Positions 55,341-64,000 of a stretch of DNA of 64,000 nucleotides are shown here, piece by piece (the first letter of the stretch is position 1; every line of letters starts with the position of its first letter). The position numbers were made by a program, and so were the translations under genes. This stretch comes from Anas platyrhynchos (lineage: Eukaryota; Chordata; Aves; Anseriformes; Anatidae). The stretch covers positions 3,571,501-3,635,500 of the forward strand of contig NC_092616.1 in the NCBI RefSeq assembly GCF_047663525.1, written 5' to 3'. The notes beneath the pieces are model-generated. The model searched no databases, was not told where the DNA came from, and saw only the letters and a list, made by a program, of their open reading frames with translations.

Positions 55341-56272
55341 TAAATGTCTTTATAAATGATTTGGATGTAGGACTAGAAGGTCTTTTGAGCACATTTGCCG
55401 ACAACACCAAACTTGGAGGAGCTGAGGACTCTGATTAGGGTGGGAAGGCCTTGCACAGAGATCTGGACAGATTGGAGAGCTGGGCGATCACCAACCACGT
55501 TAAGTTTAACAAAGGCAAGTGCCAGGTCCTGCACCTGGAAGAGGGCAACCCTGCTATACATACAGACTGGGTGATGAGACGCTGGAGAGCAGCCCTGCAG
55601 AGAGGGATCTAGGGGTTGTGGTTGACAGCAAGCTGAATATAAGCCAGCATTGTGCCCTTGCAGCCAGGAGGGCCAACCATATCTTGGGGTGCATCAAGCA
55701 TGGCATTGCTAGTTGGTCAAGGGAGGTGATTGTCCCGCTCTACTCTGCACTGGTCCGTCCTCTCCTCAAGTACTGTGTGAAGTTCTGGGTACAACAAGGA
55801 CATTAAACTGTTGGAGGGTGTCCTGAGGAGGGCGACAAAGATGGTGAAGACCCTAGAGGGGAAAACGTATGAAGAGCGGCTGAGGACACTGGGCCTGTTC
55901 AGCCTGGAGAAGAGGAGGCTGAGGGGGGACCTCATCGCGGTCTACAACTTCCTCGCGAGGGGGAGTGGAGAGGCAGGTGCTGGTCTATTCTCTGTAAACA
56001 CTGTGGGAATGGTGTTAAGCTGAGGCAGGGAAAGTTTAGGCTGGACATCTAGAAGAGGTTCTTCACTGAGAGAGTGGTTGCACATTGGAACAGGCTCCCC
56101 AGGGACGTAGTCACTGCACCAAGCCTGTCTGAATTTAAAAAGTGTTTGGATTGTGCACTTAGTCACATGGTCTAAACCTTTGGGCAGACCTGTGCGGTGC
56201 CAGGAGTTGGACTTGATGATCCTTGTGGGTAACTTCCAACTTGGGAGATTCTATGATTCTATGATTCTATGC
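55341..56272 (+). mobile_element. CR1 LINE insertion into unit E
   Basis: Starts within the RT (ATAAATGATTTGGATGTAGG), keeps frames 55519-55806 and 55811-56023, and ends ATTCTATGATTCTATGATTC. The paralogous site at about 10800 is empty. It is the same subfamily as 38935-40039 but more decayed (stops and indels). Confidence 0.9.
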
Positions 56273-56993
56273 TGTACCTTGTATCATCACTCACTAGATG
56301 AGGAACAACTCTCTACCAACCCATACTCGCACACTGTCCCTGGAGATCAACTGACATCTCCTGGCACATCCACATTCCTCTCCAAGATGCCATTTGCAAT
56401 CAGCCCCAGCACAAGTGGGACAGTCCCAAGCAGATAAGTCAAAGGCCAGTTATTGTTTGCTGGGCCATAGGCAAGCAAGAAGGCAGCTCCCAGTCCAGGC
56501 CTTGGTCGTTCACTGATGACTCTGGAGCTCTGATCCATCGTGAGGACCAGAAAAGCAAGAGGTCTGTTCAGGAAGCAGCTCCTTGGGTGTGTTCCTGAAA
56601 CCAGGTTTGCAAGAGGTGTTCAGAGATATTGCAGAGAGGCCACTGCAGACATAACAGGACTGTCACCAAAGTACATGAAATCTGAGGGCTAACACAAATA
56701 CAGGAGTACAAGAGAACAACGTAGAAGCCTAAAGAGAGTAGATGTGAAAAGACCAAGTCCTGCTGCTGGCCATGGCCATGGCTCCAGGGAAGCAGCAGCC
56801 CTGACCTGAAGGTAGCAGAGAGGCAGAGCCCAGCAGGCAGTGAGGGACAGCCCCAAGGGCCACCAGGGCTGCTCCTCCATGTGGAAGATGGGGTCTTGAT
56901 CCTGAGCCCCTCCTGCGTACTGGGGCTGCTCCCCCAGCTCCAGAGGAGATGGGAAGGGACGGAAGCTGAGACCAATGCATTTCTGCTGGATTC

Positions 56994-56999
56994 TTTACT
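56994..56999 (-). terminator. candidate polyadenylation signal of OR-6
   Basis: AGTAAA on the minus strand, about 200 nt beyond the stop, at the position of AATAAA in the OR-5 flank. Confidence 0.35.
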
Positions 57000-57197
57000 G
57001 TCTTTATCTGAACGGGAAGCCCAGTTCCATAAGTACATGACATACTTGGTTCAAAAATAAATAGAACACAGGATACTAAGAATAGCATTTCTGAATGAAA
57101 ATCACAAGGTTCAGAAAATAGTACAAAAGTAAGACTGCTCTAACACATATTCAGAAAAAAAAATTGAGTTAGGACTGTTCAGACTTTGGGTCCGTTA

Positions 57198-58130
57198 TTA
57201 ATGGTGAAGAAACGTATATCCAAAGAGTTTCCTCAATGCATCCTTGAGCTCCTTGTTTCTCATGCTGTAGATGAGGGGATTCATAGCTGCAGGAACCACC
57301 GAGTACAGAACTGCCACAACCAGGTTCAGGGATGAGGAGGAGATGGAGGGGGGCTTCAGGTAGGCAAACATGCCAGTACTGATAAATAGGGAGACAACTG
57401 CAAGGTGAGGGAGGCACGTGGAAAAGACTTTGTGCTGGCTCTGCTCAGAGGGGATCTTCAGCACGGCCCTGAAAATCTGCAGATAGGACAGCACAATGAA
57501 AACAAAACAGCCAAATGCTAAACAGATACTAACTACAATGAGCCCAACCTCCCTGAGGAACGACTCTGAGCAGGACAGCTTGAGGATTTGAGGAAGCTCA
57601 CAGAAGAACTGATCAAGCTCATTACCTCGGCAGAGGGGCAGGGAAAATGTATTAACTGTGTGCAGGACAGCATCAAGAAAGCCACTGCCCCAGGCAGCTG
57701 CTGCCATCTGGGCACAAGCTCTGCTGCCCAGGAGGGTCCCGTAGTGCAGGGGCTTGCAGATGGCAATGTAGCGGTCATAGGCCATGACTGTAAGAACAGA
57801 ATATTCAGCTGCTATAAAGAAGAGAAAGAAAAAGACCTGTGCAGCACATCCTTCATAGGAGATGGCCCTGGTGTCCCAGAGGGCATTGGCCGTAGCTTTG
57901 GGCACAGTGGTGGAAATGGATCCCAGGTTGAGGAGGGCAAGGTTGAGGAGGAAAAAGTACATGGGGGTGTGGAGGCGGTGGTCGCAGGCTATAGCTGTGA
58001 GGATGAGGCCGTTGCCCAGGAGGGCAGCCAGGTAGATGCCCAGGAAGAGCGCGAAGTGCAGGAGCTGCAGCTCCCGTGTGTCTGCAAATGCCAGCAGGAG
58101 GAACTCACTCACAGAGCTGATGTTCGGCAT
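57198..58130 (-). CDS. OR-6: olfactory receptor, OR14 family
   Basis: A 310-residue odorant GPCR. It has N3-I-S glycosylation, LGNG (38-41), TPMYFF, Cys94, DRYIAICKPLHYG (119-131), loop-2 cysteines, SYLQIF, FSTC and MNPLIYSMRN. One unusual change lies in TM2: the aspartate of LALLDLGC is Asn68 (AAC at 57929-57927), followed by Ser71 for Cys. This is the position of the class A sodium-site aspartate. The start is Met 58130, 23 nt inside the exon; the 15 codons upstream in frame span the acceptor. The frame is otherwise intact. It is the partner of OR-5 across the inverted repeat. Confidence 0.95.
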   Translation of the reverse strand: MPNISSVSEFLLLAFADTRELQLLHFALFLGIYLAALLGNGLILTAIACDHRLHTPMYFFLLNLALLNLGSISTTVPKATANALWDTRAISYEGCAAQVFFFLFFIAAEYSVLTVMAYDRYIAICKPLHYGTLLGSRACAQMAAAAWGSGFLDAVLHTVNTFSLPLCRGNELDQFFCELPQILKLSCSESFLREVGLIVVSICLAFGCFVFIVLSYLQIFRAVLKIPSEQSQHKVFSTCLPHLAVVSLFISTGMFAYLKPPSISSSSLNLVVAVLYSVVPAAMNPLIYSMRNKELKDALRKLFGYTFLHH

Positions 58131-58152
58131 TTTCTGAATTTCAGTGTCATCT
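58131..58152 (-). other. OR-6 5' UTR part of coding exon; acceptor at 58153-58154
   Basis: The minus strand reads TTTCCCCTCTTCAG then AGATGACACTG. A short out-of-frame upstream ATG lies in this leader. The predicted intron to 59377 is 1225 nt. Confidence 0.6.
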
Positions 58153-59377
58153 CTGAAGAGGGGAAAGTAGAACAAAGTTAGACGAGACTTCTCTCAGGAT
58201 AACCTACTGCAAGTCTTAAGAGCACCCCCAAAAAGAGCCTCTTTCTTTGCAGGACAGCCTTTCTGCTGGTCTCTTGATTAAGCTGCAGCAGGTGCTGTCT
58301 GAGAGTGGCATTGGGAGCAGGGGCTGCTGTGGGCTCCAGAGGAGTCCTTCCCGCTGTGCCGCAGGAGGGAAGCAGGAACATGGGGGAAACTGAGGTGCCG
58401 TCCACTTGTCACATCCATGAGCTTTGCAGTGTTGTTGCAAACAACTCATCTCAATGCAGAGCAGAGCTGCAGGGATTTTTTTTTCTTTTGTTTTCTTTTT
58501 TCAATTACCCTTTTCACGCTTAGGAGAGAACTTGAACTCCCTGACATTTCCTCTACACTCCTGGTGAAATCCTATGGGTGCCAGGAGGCAAACAGACTGT
58601 CCCTTGGTGAAGACTGAGCAGTGCAGCTCTGCCCATCAGACCAGTTCTCAGTTGTCCTCAGTTGTCCTTTGCCACACCTCTGAGCTGCAAGACCATCCTG
58701 CTCAGGTGTTTCCGTGAGAAGAAACTGGATATGGCTGCCAAGGAAGGAAAGAGACAGCAAGGCAGACGGAGCTTGGGAGCTTCTCCTCATCTAGGCTCTG
58801 CCTGCTATGCTGGCCATGCCTGCCACATAGCCCCTGCATGGGCTGAGGAGGCCATGGAGGGGCTGCTCCAGGGGAAGGCATCTGCACTGCAGGGCATGGC
58901 TGCGAGGTGCCCGAATCCCCCACTGCCATGGTGTTTCTGCCAACAGCTGCTTCTGGCCACCTGCGCCTCTCTCTGCTGCCTGCAGCTGTCCCTGCTGGGA
59001 GCTGCTGCTCTGTGCCTGCCTCTTCTTTGCCCCTGCCCGTGCTCACAGACCCCATCCCACAGGGCTGTGCTCAGCACTGCCCTGCAGCACCCTGCCACCA
59101 GCAGGGCATGGCCAAGGGGCACCTCCATGGCTGCAGGAGCTACGGGGCAGCTGACAGAGAGCCCGGCATGGCCAGCCAGGGCAGGGTGTTCTGGCCTGAA
59201 AGGGGGCACCTGGGTTAGGGCACTCCAAGGGGCTTCTGCCAGACTTCCTCACCCTGCAGTGTAATCCAGCAGGACTCTCAAAGCCTACTGCATTGCCCAC
59301 TGCCCTCCCAGAAACATGACCCAGAAGGAGACCCTTTCAGGTGCTGCAGCTGCATGGCTCTGCAGCCAGAGACTTAC

Positions 59378-59460
59378 CTTGTCAAGAGCTGTGCAGATTT
59401 CTCCTCCAGTCAGCTCTCAGCATTCTTCCACTCTCAACTGCCTCCAACCCCTCTCTCCTT
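59378..59460 (-). other. OR-6 candidate noncoding exon 1 (donor at 59377)
   Basis: Ends GCACAGCTCTTGACAAG then GTAAGTCTCTGG, with GAGAGCTGACTGGAGGAGAA, matching the OR-1 and OR-5 exons. The 5' limit is unknown. Confidence 0.5.
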
Positions 59461-59484
59461 CTCTCCTCTGTGAGTGCCACCTGT

Positions 59485-59640
59485 GATTAGAGCCCCCAGC
59501 CCTGCTGCGCTGTGCAGAGGAGCTGCTCCTGGGCAGAGCTGTCTCTCTCCATCATGGGTCTTTTTGAAATGTGTTTCCTCTGTCCCAGGAGCCCAGCCCA
59601 GCTAAACAGCAGAGGCCCAGCCCAAGCACTGTAATCACCC
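59485..59640 (-). promoter_or_regulatory. conserved OR14 upstream module, copy E
   Basis: CCAGCCCTGCTGCGCTGTGC through CAGCAGAGGCCCAGCCCAAG, with a diverged middle. It sits 110 nt upstream of the exon-1 donor. Confidence 0.4.
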
Positions 59641-60260
59641 CTCTGGTGGCTTTTGTGATGAGACCTCAAAATGAAGGCACTGAGAGAAAATTGAAGAAAT
59701 CTCTCCAAGTCCAAGTCAGGTGAAGGTTTCTTGGAGTGTCCTCCTGAGAGCCAGCACTGACACAGCCTCCCTTGGAGCTCATTAGAAGAGAACATTGGAG
59801 GCAGTGAGGACAAGTAGACAAAGGCAATATGAAGGTGATACTGATCTGTAGGAAACCTGGATGTATTTCACCAAGCACAAGGGCTGAGCCTTGACCCCCG
59901 GCCCCTGGAAGGGAGATCCTTTCCCTTCACACATTGCTCAGGGCTCTTCCTGGGGCAGTGGGAGATGGGGATGTGCATGGACAAGTGCAGGATAATTGTA
60001 TGACCCCTGCCTCGTTCATAGGTGGGCGAGGATTCAATCAGGCTCTGGTGCTTTAGTGATTAGCTGTCTCCTCATAGGCCTCAGTGGCAGAGACAACAGC
60101 CCTAGCCATGGACACAAATATCTCATAAGACAGCTCTTTATGAAGCCAGCCTGGTTCCCGGTGATCAGGCACCATTGCCCTGTGGCATCCATCGTGGTGC
60201 CCAGGCCCTCCTCCTCCTGGGCACTGCTCACTCAGCAGGGTCCCAGTCTGCCCTGATGTA

Positions 60261-60880
60261 TAGGGTTATTCTTCTGTTGCAGGACTAAGTTCTTCTTTTT
60301 GTAAATGTCAAGAGTTTTCTTACTGTGGTCAGCAGAAATAGGGAAATGATTGTTGCTCTGTACTCGGCCCTGGTGAGGCCACACCTTGAGTACTGTGTTC
60401 AGCTCTGGGGCCCCCAGCACAAGAAGGGCACAGATCTATTAGAATGAGTCCAGAGGAGGGCCATGAGGATGAGCAGTGGGCTGGAACACCTCTCATCTGA
60501 AGACAGGTTGGGGGTTGTTCAGCCTGGAGAAGAGAAGGCTCTGGGGAGACCTTACAGTGGCCTTCTAGTCTCCTTTCCTGGGTACTTCCCAGGAAAGCTG
60601 GGGAGAGACTCTTCATCAGAGAGTAGTGATGGGACTAGGGGTAATGGTTTTAAACTGAAAGAGGGTAAATGCAAATTAGAAGTTCTTTATTCAGAGGGTG
60701 GTGAGGAACAGGCTGCCCAGAGAAGCTGTAGAGATGCTCTATCCCTGGAGGTGCTCAAGGCCAGGTTAGATGGAGCTTATAGCAACCTGGTCTAGTGGAA
60801 GGTGTCTCTGACCATGTCAGGAGAGTTGGAATTATGTCATCTTTCAGGTGCTTTCATACCCAAACTATTGTGTGATTCTG
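60261..60880 (+). mobile_element. CR1 LINE 3' fragment
   Basis: From GTTGCTCTGTACTCGGCCCT, past CACACCTTGAGTACTGTGTT, to a decayed tip (TTGTGTGATTCTGTA). The frames are broken. It lies directly at the outer end of inverted-repeat arm E. Confidence 0.75.
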
Positions 60881-60889
60881 TAAATATGA

Positions 60890-61055
60890 AACACAGCACC
60901 ATACCAGCTACTAGGAAAAACAAACAAAAACAAACAAACAAAAAACTATCTTAGTCAAAACTAGGACAATAGCTACCCCTCATTCCATACCATGTCTGTT
61001 ATGCTCAGGTCAGACACTTCCCAATTAATCACCATCGATTTTCCTATCTCTTGAT
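60890..61055 (-). mobile_element. ERV 3' internal end plus LTR start, family alpha
   Basis: Minus strand: 61055-60969 matches the last internal 80 nt of the integrase ERV (17200-17282). TGTCCTAGTTTTGAC then starts an LTR that is cut off at about 60890. It contains an (AAAC)n stretch. Confidence 0.6.
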
Positions 61056-61109
61056 ATGCACACAAAAATATCATGTCCTTAGTCTATTAGTGTCTATAAC
61101 ATTAACATT

Positions 61110-61640
61110 TAACAACAACAACAATAATAATAATAATTATTATTATAATTCCTTTTGTGTCCTAATAAACTGCCTTATCTCAACCCACGATCTTTTGCAT
61201 TTTTGTTTCCTCTCAGTTCTCTCCTCCATCCCACTGGATGAATATCACTGGAGTGTTGAGCTTCCTGCAAGGTCAAACCACAGCAAATCTTTTTGGTGCC
61301 TTTTGTGGAGCACAAAGGTTGAGACAACAGATCTGACCACAGTGTTTTAAAAGTAAATTGTTATAAGCATTAGATCACTTTAAAAGTTGCTGATTACAAT
61401 GTTGATTTTTTGATCTCAGGTCTGTTGTGCTTGTTTTCAGAATTGTGTTGTATAGCACATTACTGTCTTCCATGTCAGGCTGTTTATCGGTTCTGGGGGC
61501 TGGTTTAAGGTAATACTTTTGCTTTATTGGATAACACCGACTTAGGATAAATTTATTGCCACCTCCACATCTTCATCTCTTAGAAACTATTAATAATTAC
61601 ACTCTTTTACACTCTTTTGTCATGTGTTGTCATGTCAGAG
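61110..61640 (+). mobile_element. LTR 3' end and leader, family alpha
   Basis: (CAA)n(TAA)n(TTA)n and CCTAATAAACTGCC lead to CAAACCACAGCA at 61286. The following leader (TTTTTGGTGCC..., then TTGTTATAAGCATTAG and GGGGGCTGGTTTAAGG) matches 31683-32029. Confidence 0.6.
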
Positions 61641-62997
61641 GTTTCATCTTTGCCCAATTAATCCTTCAGGGCTGCTTTCAGTTTTCTACACAGAGGGGGC
61701 CACTGCCTCCCTGATGCCTGGGGGAACATAAAGCCTGCATGGGAGCTTGGGAGAAGTTACCCTGGGTCCATAGCAGCCATTCTAGATCCAAAAGTTATAG
61801 GCAGAAAGTGCACTTTTGAGGTGTTGCAGAGCTGCTGGGCACATTGTGCAGGGTGCTCCTACAGACCCTGGTGTCTTTCTCCAGGCTGGCTTAGGAGCTG
61901 TTTCTTTCTCAGACATGGACTAGCCAGCAGAGGTGAGACAGATACTCTAAATTCATGAAAGCCATCAGAAAACTGCCCCTAAGAAGATGGCTGATAACAG
62001 GAAGTCAGGAAAACCTGGTCAGGAGAGATGAGAGATTTGGGGGAGGGAGGAGGAGCTTGGATAGCAGAAGATAACAACTTTGAAGAGGTAAGAATTACGA
62101 TTTTAAAGAGGTTGAGGTAATGTTGATCCTGACTTAATGCTGACTTAAAGCAGTCATGTGAGGCCCTTAGCCTATTTTAATCTGTAACATTAATCCTTAA
62201 ACATAAATGCTGCTCTACACCCTGAGAGGAATACACTACTCTAATGTTTGATCACAATATCCCTTGAAGCCAAACTTAGTCCATAGCCACTTTCCATTAT
62301 GCTTACATTCTTGCTCGCCCTGATCCCTGCCCTTAACACTAGCATTAAAGTGCTCTATTTAACCCTACTCTTCTTGCAGACCTAAACAAAACCCTATACT
62401 GCAGAGCTTGACCATACCCTAACCACAGACCTGACACCACCAGCAGAACACTAAACCTTTGCTTAACCTCTAACCCAGAAAGGTGAGCTCTAGTCCTTAA
62501 TGCCATAAATGAACAACACCCAAAGCCCCCATTCCTGTGCATTAACTTCCCCACCTTCAATCCTTCTCCTAAGCCTTAACTTTAGGCCCTTGGGGCAGGG
62601 CAGGAACCGTGAGACTGCTGTGCAGTCGCATGGCATTCAAACATGAATGTGAGGGGCCATGGATCTGATCAACTCACAAGGAGGAGATGGGTGGGAATGC
62701 ACTGATGAGCTCAGCTCTGCCTCAGGATCTCCTGCCCTAGCAGGAGCAATGTGACTGTGAGGTCACTTCTGTCCCTACACTTGATAGGGCAGCAGCAGAA
62801 ACGTGTCAAAGAAAGGGGCTGTGAGGTCACTTCTGCCTGAACTAGCTGACAGGTCACCTTTGACTTAGATCTGGGGTCTGTACTTTTTGGCTGACATCTG
62901 GCAGTGGCCTTCCTAGGCCAGCAGAAGGCACCTGGTTGGCATGCTGACTGTAGCATCTGCACTGCCTACGTACCCAGGGGGACCCAGACAGAAAGAA
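61641..62997 (+). repeat. M module copy 4 (most complete right side)
   Basis: 61680-62240 matches M2 (18960-19530), and 62280-62990 matches M3 (49880-50635) and inverted M1. It ends exactly where a CR1 joins after GACCCAGACAGAAAGAA (M3 equivalent 50605-50621 continues without CR1). Confidence 0.8.
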
Positions 62998-64000
62998 TGC
63001 AAATTGCTTGCAGAAGAGATAAAGGATAATAAGAAGGGTTTTTTAAAGTACGTAAACTGTAAAAGGAAGACTAGGGTTAATGTGTATTCCTTGCTGAATG
63101 AGGCGGGTGTCCTGGTAATGGGAGATACCGAGAAGGTGGAGATACTGAATGCTTTCTTTGCTTCAGTCTTTGCTTCAAGGACTCCCCCCTGGGACTCCTC
63201 AACCCTGAAGGGAGGAGAAAGGGTTTGGGAAATGGAGGGCTGCCCCCTGTTTGATGAGAGAGTGGTTCAGGAGCGTCTGAGTGGGCTCAACACACACAAA
63301 TCTATGGATGCCAGTGGGATGCATCCATGTGTGCTAAGGGAGTTGGCAGAGGTGATCACCAAACCACTATCATCTTTGAAAGGTCCTGGAAAACAGGAGA
63401 GGTGCCTGAAGACTGGAGGATAGCCAATGTCACTCCAGTCTTCAAGAAGGACAAGAAGGAGGATCTGGGAAACTACAGGCCAATCAGTCTCACCTCTGTC
63501 CCTGGAAAGGTGTTGGAACAGCTCGTTCTGGATGCCATCTCCAAGCAATTGGAAGAGAAGAAGGTTAAGAGGAGTAGTCAGCATGGATTCACCAAGGGGA
63601 AGTCGTGCTCGACCAACCTCGTTGCCTTCTATGATGGCATCACCAGCTATGTAGAGGGGGGGAGAGCAGTGGATGTCATCTACCTTGACTTTAGCAAGGC
63701 TTTCGGTACTGTCTTCCATGACATCCTGCTAGCAAAGCTGCGAAAGTGTAGGATAGAGGAGTGGACAGGAAGGTGGGTTGAGAACTGGCTGACTGGCTGA
63801 GCTCTGTGGGGATAGGACAAGGGGCAATGGTCAAAAAATTGAACACAGGAAGTTCCACATCAACATGCAAAAGAACTTCACAGTGAGGGTGACAGATCAC
63901 TGGAACAGGCTGCCTAAGGAGGTTGTGGAATCTCCTTCTCTGGAGATATTCAAGGCCTGTCTGGAGACCTATCTGGGCAGCCTGCTCTAAGGAACCAACT
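62998..64000 (+). mobile_element. CR1 LINE, runs off the window
   Basis: The sense strand carries LNTHKSMDASGMHPCVLREL-type sequence (63290-63345) and a 157-codon frame, 63327-63800, with [13 protein letters not shown] and [10 protein letters not shown]. At about 63801 the sequence jumps to the C-terminal region (GATAGGACAAGGGGCAATGG), so the catalytic FADD region is deleted or the copy is chimeric. The tip lies beyond 64000. Confidence 0.88.

Larger units (their letters stand above)
54640..60260 (-). repeat. inverted-repeat arm E (contains OR-6)
   Basis: Reverse-complement partner of arm D (44040-48980). A 0.93-kb CR1 (55341-56272) is present in this arm only. 55165-57000 also matches the OR-2 flank (10613-11460) in direct orientation. 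Confidence 0.8.

Noticed and set aside
1-64000. tRNA, rRNA, riboswitch or bacterial-type operon features
   Set aside because: None was seen by eye on either strand, and the context is clearly vertebrate. A tRNAscan or Rfam search was not possible here.

Overview
The window looks like avian nuclear DNA, from a subtelomere-like or otherwise repeat-rich olfactory-receptor (OR) cluster. The evidence is abundant CR1 LINE fragments with the avian 3' tip (tandem ATTCTATG), several avian-type endogenous retrovirus (ERV) LTR families, and six intact single-coding-exon ORs. Five of these belong to the bird-expanded OR14 (gamma-c) group. Nothing suggests bacterial or plasmid DNA. The species cannot be fixed from the sequence.

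Coding content is six ORs: OR-1 (4031-4993, -), OR-2 (11480-12586, -), OR-3 (25113-26072, -), OR-4 (35050-36006, +; a different class II OR, OR11/OR6-like), OR-5 (46423-47358, +) and OR-6 (57198-58130, -). Each OR14 start codon lies 9-24 nt inside a predicted exon that follows a good splice acceptor. Each OR14 gene also has a good splice donor 1.2-2.2 kb upstream, in a conserved noncoding stretch, so all five probably share one architecture: noncoding exon 1, intron, then an exon carrying the whole CDS.

The five OR14 genes sit in copies of one duplication unit. Units A (about 4.0-7.5 kb) and B (25.1-28.5 kb) are tandem copies. Unit C (10.6-14.1 kb) is in the same orientation. Units D (44.0-49.0 kb, +) and E (54.6-60.3 kb, -) form a large inverted repeat. 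Between them lies a second low-copy module, M (M1 8.58-10.38 kb, -; M2 17.87-19.53 kb, +; M3 49.06-50.66 kb, +; M4 61.64-63.0 kb, +). It contains a C/A-rich, G-poor tract that in M1 becomes a 7-bp telomere-like array. M2 and M3 also carry Cys-rich exon-like open stretches.

The rest is mostly transposable elements: CR1 fragments in both orientations (one nested pair), LTR family alpha (TGTCC...CACAACA, with a tRNA-Lys-like primer-binding remnant and a decayed integrase region), family beta (TGTATTG...CCACCACA, one solo LTR with a perfect 5-bp target duplication inside the integrase ERV), family gamma (TGTTAG...CTAACA) and one odd LTR with internal 42-bp and 9-bp tandem repeats. Filled versus empty sites between paralogous units show that at least three CR1 insertions post-date the OR duplications.

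There is no operon-like logic. The ORs are independent sensory GPCR genes, presumably expressed one per olfactory neuron. I found no clearly new biological system. The most useful leads are the conserved OR14 5' exon module, the D/E inverted repeat, the telomere-like M module, the read-through tail of OR-2 and the DRY-motif change in OR-4.
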